Positions 1 to 9,131 of a stretch of 64,000 nucleotides of DNA are shown here, piece after piece (the first letter of the stretch is position 1; each line of letters starts with the position of its first letter). Both the position numbers and the translations under genes were made by a program. The DNA is from Rickettsia sp. Oklahoma-10 (GTDB taxonomy: Bacteria; Pseudomonadota; Alphaproteobacteria; Rickettsiales; Rickettsiaceae). Under the pieces are notes generated by a model. The model saw only the letters and a list, made by a program, of their open reading frames with translations, was not told where the DNA came from and did no database searches. The stretch spans positions 451,501 to 515,500 of the forward strand of contig NZ_CP157197.1 in assembly GCF_039954865.1 (NCBI RefSeq), given 5' to 3'.

Positions 1-1124
1 CAGTGCTTGATACTACTTCAGGTACACCGTTTTATTTTAATTTCCATGTAAGGGATGTTGGACATACTCTAATTATTGGTCCAACAGGTGCCGGTAAAAC
101 AGTTCTTATGAATTTTTTATGTGCTGAAGCACAAAAATTCAAACCTCGTATGTTCTTTTTTGATAAAGATCGAGGAGCAGAAATATTTATACGTGCTTTA
201 AACGGGGTTTATACAGTAATTGATCCGGGTTTAAAATGCAATTTTAACCCTTTGCAGCTTGAAGATACTGGTGAGAATAGGGCGTTTATTTTAGAGTGGC
301 TTCGTGTGCTTGTAACTTCTAACGGTGAAAGTTTAACTGCACAAGATAATAAAATCTTATCTCAAGCGGTAAGTGGTAATTTTAGATTAGACAGAAAAGA
401 CAGAAGGCTTAGTACTGTTATAGCATTTCTTGGTATTGATACACCAAATAGTTTGGCAAGTAGGATGGCAATGTGGGTCGGTAAAGGTTCACATGCTAAA
501 ATATTTGATAATGAAATAGATGATATCGATTTGCAAAAAGCAAGGGTATTCGGTTTTGATATGACTGAATTACTTAAAGACCCTATAAGTCTTGCACCGG
601 TATTGTTATATATTTTCCATCGTATTAATATCTCTTTAGATGGGCAGAAAACCATGATAGTGCTTGATGAAGCATGGGCTTTGATCGATAATCCGGTATT
701 TGCACCTAAGATCAAAGATTGGTTAAAAGTGTTGAGAAAATTAAATACTTTTGTTATATTTGCGACGCAGAGTGTTGAAGATGCTGCAAAAAGTAGAATT
801 AGCGATACACTGATTCAACAAACAGCCACACAGATTTTTTTACCTAATTTGAAAGCTACGGATATTTATCGTAGTGCATTTATGTTAAGTCAGCGAGAAT
901 ATATTTTAATTAAAACTACCGATCCTACTACACGTTATTTTTTAATAAAACAAGGAATAGATGCCGTAGTTGCCAAAGTTAATTTAGATGGTATGAATAA
1001 TATAATTAGTGTTTTATCTGGCAGAGTTGAGACTGTAATATTGCTTGATCAAATTAGAGAGAAATATGGAAATGATCCGGATAAGTGGTTACCTATATTT
1101 TATGAAGCAGTTAAAACATTATAG
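1..1124 (+). CDS. virB4: VirB4-family type IV secretion ATPase, 5'-truncated by the window edge
   Basis: This is the C-terminal ATPase part of VirB4, the cytoplasmic/inner-membrane ATPase that powers assembly and transport in type IV secretion systems. About 373 residues are visible; family members are roughly 800 residues, so the N-terminal half lies upstream. The Walker A motif GPTGAGKT is at bases 78-101 and the Walker B stretch MIVLDEAW at about 654-677, followed by the ATQS motif typical of VirB4/TraC ATPases. The frame is open to the first bases, so the GTG at 3 is not taken as a start. It is followed on the same strand by five virB6 genes, the arrangement known for the rvh locus of Rickettsiales. 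Confidence 0.93.
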   Translation, partial: VLDTTSGTPFYFNFHVRDVGHTLIIGPTGAGKTVLMNFLCAEAQKFKPRMFFFDKDRGAEIFIRALNGVYTVIDPGLKCNFNPLQLEDTGENRAFILEWLRVLVTSNGESLTAQDNKILSQAVSGNFRLDRKDRRLSTVIAFLGIDTPNSLASRMAMWVGKGSHAKIFDNEIDDIDLQKARVFGFDMTELLKDPISLAPVLLYIFHRINISLDGQKTMIVLDEAWALIDNPVFAPKIKDWLKVLRKLNTFVIFATQSVEDAAKSRISDTLIQQTATQIFLPNLKATDIYRSAFMLSQREYILIKTTDPTTRYFLIKQGIDAVVAKVNLDGMNNIISVLSGRVETVILLDQIREKYGNDPDKWLPIFYEAVKTL

Positions 1125-1145
1125 ATTGAAAGTGTGTCAAAAAGG

Positions 1146-1236
1146 ACTGTCATACTGTGGCTTGACCACAATATCTATAAAAATAATCAAGAATAGTATT
1201 ATGGATACTGTGGTCGTCAAGCCACAGTATGACAGT
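1146..1236. repeat. Rickettsia palindromic element between virB4 and the first virB6
   Basis: The left arm (1146-1170, ACTGTCATACTGTGGCTTGA and five more bases) is the reverse complement of the right arm (1209-1236) except for a 3-base insertion in the right arm. The 'gtcat..tgtggcttgaccaca' core recurs at several places in this window, which marks it as one of the Rickettsia palindromic elements. I cannot assign the numbered RPE class. It fills most of the gap between virB4 and virB6. Confidence 0.8.
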
Positions 1237-1265
1237 GTTACTATACACGAGGCAAGTAACTAGTT

Positions 1266-4208
1266 ATGCAATTATTTCCTCATAGGATACTTATAACATT
1301 AGTAATAAGCTTTGCCTTAAATTTAGGGCTAGTCACTAACATTCATGCCAAAGATACTCTTGATAGCATTGTAGATGTTTTAAGCGGTTTAACTTGTGAA
1401 ACTCAAGGAGTCGGTGATTTATTACGTAGTGAATTCTCTCATACATGTATTGTTGCCCCGTTCTTTACTTTTGCAGTAATGAATCTAGTTTCTCCTGTTT
1501 TATACATGAATACGTTTTTAAAGCTTAAAATAAATGATAACGATTTATTTGGTAAGAATGAGCATGATGATTTTGGGTATTTTCCTGGAGGTCAATGCAC
1601 TCGTGAAAACAGAATTGATCCTAAAAAGCCGGAATTACGTTTTGCTTTATGTAGCAATACTAAATTAATTATAGCTCGAGCAGAAGCAGTAGCACAATCA
1701 GCACTTGCTATTGCTAAAGCTGTATTAACAGGGAGCGATCCTTGGGACGATATAAAAGAAGCATGGAAAAATAATAAAAAGGATTATTATGTTCCATATA
1801 GCGGTAAGCCTGGTGATGATGGTTTTGCCTTTGATATCGGCTTCCCTGTAATATATTGGAAAGTTATTCAAGATAAAGATAGAATATGTGTCTCAACAAA
1901 GGGTTTTACAGGAGATATTCCAGTCGGCTGTAAATATATGAAAGAGCCGTTTCCAAAATCTATGTATAATAGTTTTATGGATATAGAAGATAAGGATTTT
2001 ATTGAGGATCCAAATAAAACTCCTACCGATCCTTTAGCCCTAGTTTCATGCAGTAGTGCGGGTGGAGGATGTTATCAAAAAGCTTATAATGCTTCAAAAA
2101 CTGCAGTAGTTATGACCTCTCCTCTTATAGAATGTATAAGGCAAATGATTGCTAGGTTACTCATTAGTAAAGATGTTTGTAGTGTTGATAATGTAAGTCA
2201 AGTTGTTAATTTTGCTTCGAGGCAAGATAGTGCATTATTTCAGTTCCAGGTAGGAATGTATAAAATAGTTACAGCTTTCTTAACTTTATATGTTATGTTT
2301 TTTGGTTTTAAACTGCTACTTGCAGGTGGAGTGCCGCCAAAAAGTGAGTATATAAATTTTATATTGAAAATGATATTCGTGACTTATTTCTCAATAGGAA
2401 TTAATATAACCCCTGGTAGTGGTTCTCCGTATGATCGGCTAGACGGTATGATTCAGTGGGCGTTTCCTTTCTTACTTGATGGTATAAACAGTTTAGCAAG
2501 TTGGGTTATGAATGCTGCTCCGTCTAATTTATGTAAATTTAATGGTCCTAGTGTTTCCTATGATGGTAGTGTTTCCTATATTGCATTATGGGATGCATTA
2601 GATTGTAGGGTAGCTCATTATTTAGGGCTTGATATATTATCTACGTTACTTGTCGAAAATGCTTACCGAAGCCATGATTTTTTAAATTTTGATTTCTTTA
2701 GTTTTAGTGCTCCGCCATATATTTATTTGCTAATTCCAGCGATAATCTCTGGTCATATGATATTAGTGTCACTCGCTCTTGCTTATCCGTTACTTGTGAT
2801 TTCGGTTGCTGCCTTTATGGTTAATGCAACAATTATGTGTATAATATCTATAGTAATACTTGGCATTTTAGCTCCTCTTTTTGTACCCATGTTTTTATTC
2901 ACGTATACGCGAAATTATTTTGATAGTTGGGTTAAACTAATGATCTCGTTCTTGCTACAGCCTATGGTGGTAGTTACTTTTATGATCACGATGTTTTCAG
3001 TATATGATTATGGTTTCTATGGTAAATGTCAATATAAGAGCAAGTTAATTCACAATAGTATAGAAAATCGTGCACAGGGTGGTACTTCAAGTCGTGATGT
3101 TTTGATATTTTATATTAATAATGATTGGAATGATAAGTCACAATATCCTACTAATGAGGATGTGGAAAGTTGTCAAAATAGTTTAGGTTACATGTTAAAT
3201 AACCCTATGACTACTGCATTTAATTTTGCAAAAGATAGTGTAAGTGAAATTGTTGATAGTAAACCTGGTGCTACACCTACCGATAAATTTCTTGCCAAAT
3301 TTCAATTTTTATCGGGAGTTGTTTTAAGTCCAGGGATGTTTTTTATATCCCCAAAAGTGCTTTTTGAGAAAGTTAAAAATATTTTGCTTGCGTTAGTTAC
3401 GGCATGTTTTACATTGTACTTGATGTATCATTTTAGTAGTCAGTTGGCTGCATTTGCTGCAGATATGACGGAAGGAGTAGCTCTTAATAATGTTGTTATA
3501 AAGCCACAAGCAATATTTAAGGCAGGTATGGCAGCAACAGCTGCTACTGTAGGTGCTGTAACCAAGGGTTTCGATCAGGTAGCAAGTAGGAAAGGAGTTG
3601 TAAGTGATTTGGCAGGTGGTGCAGGCGGAGGAGTAAGCGATAATATTTCCACAAGTGGAGGTGTGTCAGCAACTAAGGTAAAGACGACAACTTTATCTTC
3701 TGCAGCCACTTCTAGCATAAAAACTGTAGGTAGTGAAGCAAGATCCGGTGTTGTTACTCCTGCTACTCATCCAGAAGTTGTTTTAACGTCTGCTAGTATT
3801 AGATCCACACCTGCACCACAAAGTAATATTGAAGCTGAAAGTGCTGTAAAAATCATAGGAGACAATGATCGAGAAAGTAAAAAAGAGATATATACTCCAC
3901 ATTCACAAGAAAAAGTTGAACATACAAATAAGGGTTCAGAAGTAATTGATTATAGTGTTAACTTGAAAGAATATGATAATCCAATACGGGTAAAGCAGAT
4001 ACGTGACAATGCAGAGATTCGGGATCAACGTGTAAAAGTAGAAAAAACATGGAATGAACTAGTAGCAAGTGGAGGAGAAAGAGTAAGAGAACAAGAAGAA
4101 GGAGAAATATCAGAACGGTATACAAATGCTGAAAAGGTATTGGATGAGTCGGTAAAAAATGGCATAGTAATAGAAAAAAAAGATAATAGTTCTAATGACA
4201 ACTCTTAA
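1266..4208 (+). CDS. virB6: VirB6/TrbL-family channel protein, first of five (980 aa)
   Basis: VirB6 is a polytopic inner-membrane component of the type IV secretion channel. The protein starts with a signal peptide (a hydrophobic stretch ending near residue 28 at HA/KD). Next come about 300 cysteine-containing residues that are probably periplasmic, and then the membrane core from about residue 335 (LTLYVMFFGFKLL). The family motif APLFVPMFLF...FDSWV...QP lies near residue 535. The last 200 residues are glycine/serine/threonine-rich and then charged and helical, likely cytoplasmic. Canonical VirB6 is about 300 residues, so this is a large extended form. Its end overlaps the next virB6 by 14 bases, indicating co-transcription and perhaps translational coupling. 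Confidence 0.9.
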   Translation: MQLFPHRILITLVISFALNLGLVTNIHAKDTLDSIVDVLSGLTCETQGVGDLLRSEFSHTCIVAPFFTFAVMNLVSPVLYMNTFLKLKINDNDLFGKNEHDDFGYFPGGQCTRENRIDPKKPELRFALCSNTKLIIARAEAVAQSALAIAKAVLTGSDPWDDIKEAWKNNKKDYYVPYSGKPGDDGFAFDIGFPVIYWKVIQDKDRICVSTKGFTGDIPVGCKYMKEPFPKSMYNSFMDIEDKDFIEDPNKTPTDPLALVSCSSAGGGCYQKAYNASKTAVVMTSPLIECIRQMIARLLISKDVCSVDNVSQVVNFASRQDSALFQFQVGMYKIVTAFLTLYVMFFGFKLLLAGGVPPKSEYINFILKMIFVTYFSIGINITPGSGSPYDRLDGMIQWAFPFLLDGINSLASWVMNAAPSNLCKFNGPSVSYDGSVSYIALWDALDCRVAHYLGLDILSTLLVENAYRSHDFLNFDFFSFSAPPYIYLLIPAIISGHMILVSLALAYPLLVISVAAFMVNATIMCIISIVILGILAPLFVPMFLFTYTRNYFDSWVKLMISFLLQPMVVVTFMITMFSVYDYGFYGKCQYKSKLIHNSIENRAQGGTSSRDVLIFYINNDWNDKSQYPTNEDVESCQNSLGYMLNNPMTTAFNFAKDSVSEIVDSKPGATPTDKFLAKFQFLSGVVLSPGMFFISPKVLFEKVKNILLALVTACFTLYLMYHFSSQLAAFAADMTEGVALNNVVIKPQAIFKAGMAATAATVGAVTKGFDQVASRKGVVSDLAGGAGGGVSDNISTSGGVSATKVKTTTLSSAATSSIKTVGSEARSGVVTPATHPEVVLTSASIRSTPAPQSNIEAESAVKIIGDNDRESKKEIYTPHSQEKVEHTNKGSEVIDYSVNLKEYDNPIRVKQIRDNAEIRDQRVKVEKTWNELVASGGERVREQEEGEISERYTNAEKVLDESVKNGIVIEKKDNSSNDNS

Positions 4209-6210
4209 AACCTTAAAGATATTTATTATAGTTTGTATAGTGTTTGTACGCTTAGATAGCTTTGCCGGTTTTGGGGAGTCATGTTCTAGTTTACCGACTT
4301 CAGACCACTATTTAGAAACAGATACGGCATATGGCTATATCATTCGTAATATTGATATGAAAGATCCAAGAGGTAGTTGTGACTCGGCTGTGTCTGGTAT
4401 AACGTTTTGTTTTAAAAATAAAGAAGGTAGTAGTAGTCCTTGTACTATGTATACTTTAAAAGAAGGTGATTCTAGGAAGATTAGAGATTTAAGTACTGAT
4501 AATAATCCTGACCTTGGAGAAAATCCTATATTAAAGAATATAGTTTTGACGGTTAAAAAATGGGGTCATGATTTATGTTTAGTTATGCCCACATCAAGGG
4601 GACCAATGCCGGTAGCATGTAAATCTTTAAGTGATACTCCGCCACCTACTCCACCTGATTATGAAAATTGTAATATAGGCAAAAGCTGTTATACGGGAAC
4701 AAGTTATAGTCAATCGTTAATTAATTTTTCTGGTCTTGCAGTTCAGTGTTTGAGTGAAACGCTTAATAAAATATTTTTTGTTGGAAATAGCTGTAGTGCT
4801 CAAAATCAAGATTCTATAATAACTCATCTTGCTGCTTTTTCTACGTTTCAAGGTTATTTAAAGAGAACTATAGGTGCAGCACTAATTCTTTATACTATGT
4901 TTTTTGCCTGTAATATGGTTCTAAATAAAGAATATGCAAGTACTGAGAAAATAGCTTTTTTTATAATAAAATTCTTATTTGTTGCTTATTTTTCTATCGG
5001 TCTTGGACCTTTAGATTTTAGCAGTGGTCAGCCGACAAAAGAAAACGGTATGTTAAAATACGGACTACCTATTTTGACTGGAGCAGCACCAGATTTTGCA
5101 CAGATGATCTTTAATGCAGCAGGTTCTCGAGGATTATGTCAGTTTGATAATTCAAAGTATAAGGACGGTTATAAATTTTACGGTTTATGGGACGCTATTG
5201 ATTGCCGTATAGGTTATTATCTTGGTTTAGATTTACTTTATAATATAGATAAGAATGGAGTTTTAGGACGTTCAGTCGGCAATGGTCCAAGTGGTAATAA
5301 CAAGAAGATACCTAACCTTGGCACTCCGGATAAAAATAGTCCTAGTGATTTAAGTAAAGCAGGATCACTGAGGTTTTTTACAGTTATGTTTGGATTCTTT
5401 ATGGCTGGAAACATCATTATATTTGCAGCAGGTTTAGTATTTTCTGTAATGTTTTTATCTATACTTTTATATTTTATTACGCATTATTTAGTTTGCATAA
5501 TTACTATTTACGTTATGACATATATTTCTCCTATATTCATTCCTATGGCTCTATTTACTCGTACAAAAGCTTATTTTGATGGGTGGTTAAAAGTATGTAT
5601 TTCATGCGCATTGCAGCCGGCAGTAATAGCAGGTTTTATAGCTTTATTAATAACTATGTATGATTCCGCAATATTTAAAAATTGTGAATTCCTGAGATAT
5701 GATTATGAAAAAGGAGATATTAGATTTAGTACTTTTGAGTTGAGGCTCCCTGTTAATGCTGCAGACAAATGTCAGGAAAGTTTTGGATATAAAATGTTAC
5801 AATATTATGCAGGTGAAGGTTGGGAAGAACATTTATTGATACTTTTTCCAATAAAGTCAATTGTTAAAGATGTTGTATCTATTTTAGCAGAACTTTTGTG
5901 CGTATTCGTATTTTCAGTTATTTTTTATTATTTCTCTAAATCTATAGGGCGGTTTGCTGCTGATTTAACTAACGGTCCTAATATGGACGCAGTAACAGCA
6001 CGTTCAACTAAAATCGTTGATTTAGTAAAGAAAGGAGTTGCTTTCCTTAAGGATGCTACTATGCCCTCGCAAGGTAAGCCACCGGTTGGAGATAAGTCGA
6101 ATGGAGGAAGTAGACGTAAAGGTGGCGAGCAAAGTGATGATACACTTGGTTCAAATGGTGGAAGTAGTGATGATGTTGAAGACACTTTATCGACAAGTAG
6201 AGGTAAATGA
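4195..6210 (+). CDS. virB6: VirB6/TrbL-family channel protein, second of five (671 aa)
   Basis: This is the shortest of the five paralogues. It has a signal-like hydrophobic N terminus (about residues 7-24), a cysteine-rich extracytoplasmic region, and a VirB6 membrane core starting near LILYTMFFACNMVL. The shared motif SPIFIPMALF...FDGWL...QP is near residue 445. The C-terminal 70 residues after the last membrane segment are low-complexity, rich in Gly, Ser and Asp. The ATG lies inside the end of the preceding virB6 gene (14-base overlap), and the next virB6 starts six bases after the stop, so it sits in the middle of one operon. The distinct N- and C-terminal extensions argue that the copies are not redundant. 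Confidence 0.88.
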   Translation: MTTLKTLKIFIIVCIVFVRLDSFAGFGESCSSLPTSDHYLETDTAYGYIIRNIDMKDPRGSCDSAVSGITFCFKNKEGSSSPCTMYTLKEGDSRKIRDLSTDNNPDLGENPILKNIVLTVKKWGHDLCLVMPTSRGPMPVACKSLSDTPPPTPPDYENCNIGKSCYTGTSYSQSLINFSGLAVQCLSETLNKIFFVGNSCSAQNQDSIITHLAAFSTFQGYLKRTIGAALILYTMFFACNMVLNKEYASTEKIAFFIIKFLFVAYFSIGLGPLDFSSGQPTKENGMLKYGLPILTGAAPDFAQMIFNAAGSRGLCQFDNSKYKDGYKFYGLWDAIDCRIGYYLGLDLLYNIDKNGVLGRSVGNGPSGNNKKIPNLGTPDKNSPSDLSKAGSLRFFTVMFGFFMAGNIIIFAAGLVFSVMFLSILLYFITHYLVCIITIYVMTYISPIFIPMALFTRTKAYFDGWLKVCISCALQPAVIAGFIALLITMYDSAIFKNCEFLRYDYEKGDIRFSTFELRLPVNAADKCQESFGYKMLQYYAGEGWEEHLLILFPIKSIVKDVVSILAELLCVFVFSVIFYYFSKSIGRFAADLTNGPNMDAVTARSTKIVDLVKKGVAFLKDATMPSQGKPPVGDKSNGGSRRKGGEQSDDTLGSNGGSSDDVEDTLSTSRGK

Positions 6211-6216
6211 TAGAAT

Positions 6217-9075
6217 ATGCAGAGTAACTTGTTAAAAGTTTTAGGAGTACTCGCTATAGTAGCAATGTTAGTTTGCTTTATTTTTGCAGCACTTGGTATG
6301 ATAGGAGCAGTAAAAGTTGGTAGCGGTTGCTACATGAGATATGATGCGGATGGTAAAAGCGGTATGGATTCAATAACCAATACCGTAACCCTTAATGCTA
6401 ATGGTAATTATGTACAAACTTATAAGATGCAGCCCAACGGTGTAACTCAGCTGATTCCTGATCCTACTCATTATGGTGAATGGTTAAATACTCAGGTGCT
6501 AGTAGCAAATAGCCAGCCGGTGAATTTACAAGTGGTTGGTCAGATTAGTTTGTGTTTAGCTTATATACCGAAAGATAATGTCCAACGTACTGGACCTAGA
6601 TCTAATTTAGATGATCACGGTAAAATGATTCCGATTCCTCGTGTCAACAATGCAAATACTCCGCCTGTCTCTCTGATAATGGATGCAAAAAATAGTGAAT
6701 GGCGTAATATTGCCGAATTATACGCCAATGATAGGGTTTTAGTTTCCATATCTCCTAATTTTGTTGGTGCGGAGGTGACAGTTAATGATGCCTTTAAAGG
6801 TACTACGGTTACAAAAGATTGTTCACAAGGTAAAACTTCTTATGAGCCAATTTGTGGAAAATATTCTATTTATTCCGGTAAATATGTTAATGCTTGTGAA
6901 TTGAAAGAAAATTATTGGCAAGGTAATAAGCATCGGGAAGAGTGTTATTGTGTTTTGGGATGTATTCATAAAGAAGACGTTGCTTCGTGGTTATGTGATA
7001 GTGCTAATGCAGCTTCTCATTGTTGCGTTGGTTTGATATGTGACTCTTTACCTGCTTGGATAAATCACTATGGCACAATGCCAGAATCTTATAAAGATGA
7101 TGGTAGTTTTACCTTTAGTTGGTCAGATAATTTGAATAATTTATTTATTGATTATGCGAATCTCCAATGTTCCATTAATGTTAATATTGCGCCGAATGGT
7201 CAATGTCCTGATAGTGTCGATGATCGTAGTCCTAAAGATAAAGATTATATTGGAGGTGTAAATTGTACTTCAGGAATATGTAACAACGGAGATTTTCAAA
7301 AGGATCGGAGGTTTTGGTATACGGCGGACGGTAAAGGAGGAAGAGGACCAACCGGATTAATATATCAAATGAATGATACGGGTTCTGTAAGTAAAACTTT
7401 GCCTTCTAATCTAGAATTTGCTCAGTTTGTTGCAGATTCAGATCAACCGTTTGAATATAAAGATAAAGGCGGTAAATATATATATAAAGTTATATATAAT
7501 ACACCTTTTAACAGTAATGTTGAAAAAAGTTATTTACAATATAGACTTTGGTCTCCCCCCTCACAAGATGCTAGTAATAATACAGGCGGATATGTTCTAA
7601 ATATTAAACAGACTAAATGCTATAGAGAAAACGGTAATAGTTTTAACGACACTTTTAATGAGCGTGGACGAGTGCAATACATAATAGTAGCAAGTTCAGA
7701 AAACCCGAATACTAGCGGTAAACCTTATTCGCCTCAAGGAATTAACGTTGATAGTGACGGTAAAGCTAACTTTATTGCAAATGGAGACGGTTATATATGG
7801 ATGAGAATTCTAAACGATTCTAATGATTACAAAGATAGTGATGGTCAATATAAAGTACATTTCTCAACATCCTTAAAAATAGGAAGTTTTACTATTAAGG
7901 TAATGAATCCGTTGCTTCAGTTATTTAAAACGAGAGTGCAAGGTGCTGCTACTTCTATTTTTAAAAATATGGTATGTTATAAAGCTAGTGATAGCTCATC
8001 CTGTACTAATTTTTTTACCTATGTTAAAGCGATTTTAATTCTGTATGTGATGACTTACGGAGCAATGTTCTTGCTCGGCTTTGCTAAGATAAACCAAAAA
8101 GAGCTAGTAATTAGAATAGCAAAAATAGGAGTGGTTAGTGGGCTTATAAGCGGTAATACTTTTGAGTTTTTCAATAATTATCTTTTTGATGCAATTACCG
8201 GTTTTTCAGATTCAATTATTGCTAATATGAGTGGGTATAGTTTGTTTACTTCTACTAATACTATTTCTAATCCTTTTATGTTTTTAGATGCAGTAATGAG
8301 TAAAATATTTTTTAGTCAAACATTTATTGCACAATTACTTGCACTTCTTTCTCTTGGGCTTAGCGGTATTATATATTTTGTAATTACTTTTATTGCACTT
8401 GGTATAGTAATTATTACAGTACTTAGAGCTATTGCCGTTTATATTATGGCATTTATGGTAACTTGTATATTAATCGGTATAGCCCCTTTATTTATCAGTT
8501 TCTTATTATTTGATTTTACTAGGTATTTATTTGATAATTGGGTAAGGTTTACGATCCGCTATATGATAGAACCAGTAGTTATGATGGCAGGTATTATAGT
8601 ATTAACACAGCTATTTACCATTTATTTAGATTTTGTTTTAGGTTATAGCGTTTGTTGGAAATGTGCTTTACCAATAAAAATTCCATTTATTGGTACTATT
8701 TTACCGATTGCATTACTGAATGTGCCAATTTTCTGTATTAATTGGTTTGCCCCTTGGGGGATGGATTATATGTCAGGTATGATGGGCGTGAATATGCAAA
8801 ACATTGTAGCTTTAGTTATTATTGCTTACTGTATGTATGGATACGTCGAATTTTCAGGACGTATGGTAGCAAAATTAACTAGTGCTGCTGGACCTTCGGC
8901 TACTGGTATGGGCGAAGCAATGTATAATGCTGCAGAACAGAAAACGTTGAGTCAAGTAGGAATGGATGCTGGGACAAGAAAAGGTATTACCGGCAGAGCG
9001 AAAGCGCGATTAAAACAACGCAATAAAACGTTAGATCAAGCTGAGAAAAACAGAAAAAATACTCAGCAAGAATGA
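6217..9075 (+). CDS. virB6: VirB6/TrbL-family channel protein, third of five (952 aa)
   Basis: An N-terminal membrane segment (about residues 7-28) is followed by a long cysteine-rich extracytoplasmic region of nearly 560 residues. It includes a dense cluster, CYCVLGC...CDS...CCVGLICDS, near residues 245-275. The VirB6 membrane core starts near residue 605 (LILYVMTYGAMFLLGF), and the shared motif APLFISFLLF...FDNWV...EP is near residue 756; Glu replaces the Gln of the usual QP. The C terminus is a short basic, lysine/arginine-rich tail. The gene is tightly packed behind the second virB6 copy. The paired cysteines suggest disulfide bonds in the periplasm, which is inference. Confidence 0.88.
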   Translation: MQSNLLKVLGVLAIVAMLVCFIFAALGMIGAVKVGSGCYMRYDADGKSGMDSITNTVTLNANGNYVQTYKMQPNGVTQLIPDPTHYGEWLNTQVLVANSQPVNLQVVGQISLCLAYIPKDNVQRTGPRSNLDDHGKMIPIPRVNNANTPPVSLIMDAKNSEWRNIAELYANDRVLVSISPNFVGAEVTVNDAFKGTTVTKDCSQGKTSYEPICGKYSIYSGKYVNACELKENYWQGNKHREECYCVLGCIHKEDVASWLCDSANAASHCCVGLICDSLPAWINHYGTMPESYKDDGSFTFSWSDNLNNLFIDYANLQCSINVNIAPNGQCPDSVDDRSPKDKDYIGGVNCTSGICNNGDFQKDRRFWYTADGKGGRGPTGLIYQMNDTGSVSKTLPSNLEFAQFVADSDQPFEYKDKGGKYIYKVIYNTPFNSNVEKSYLQYRLWSPPSQDASNNTGGYVLNIKQTKCYRENGNSFNDTFNERGRVQYIIVASSENPNTSGKPYSPQGINVDSDGKANFIANGDGYIWMRILNDSNDYKDSDGQYKVHFSTSLKIGSFTIKVMNPLLQLFKTRVQGAATSIFKNMVCYKASDSSSCTNFFTYVKAILILYVMTYGAMFLLGFAKINQKELVIRIAKIGVVSGLISGNTFEFFNNYLFDAITGFSDSIIANMSGYSLFTSTNTISNPFMFLDAVMSKIFFSQTFIAQLLALLSLGLSGIIYFVITFIALGIVIITVLRAIAVYIMAFMVTCILIGIAPLFISFLLFDFTRYLFDNWVRFTIRYMIEPVVMMAGIIVLTQLFTIYLDFVLGYSVCWKCALPIKIPFIGTILPIALLNVPIFCINWFAPWGMDYMSGMMGVNMQNIVALVIIAYCMYGYVEFSGRMVAKLTSAAGPSATGMGEAMYNAAEQKTLSQVGMDAGTRKGITGRAKARLKQRNKTLDQAEKNRKNTQQE

Positions 9076-9131
9076 GGTGAGAAGACAAATGAAGAACCGT
9101 CTAAACCTGAAACACTGAATAATATAATTTG

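Noticed and set aside
362-715. 117-codon open frame antisense to virB4
   Set aside because: It lies wholly inside the VirB4 ATPase domain on the other strand and resembles no family; a shadow frame.
1045-1263. 72-codon frame after virB4
   Set aside because: It overlaps the virB4 end and then reads through the palindromic element; no independent support.
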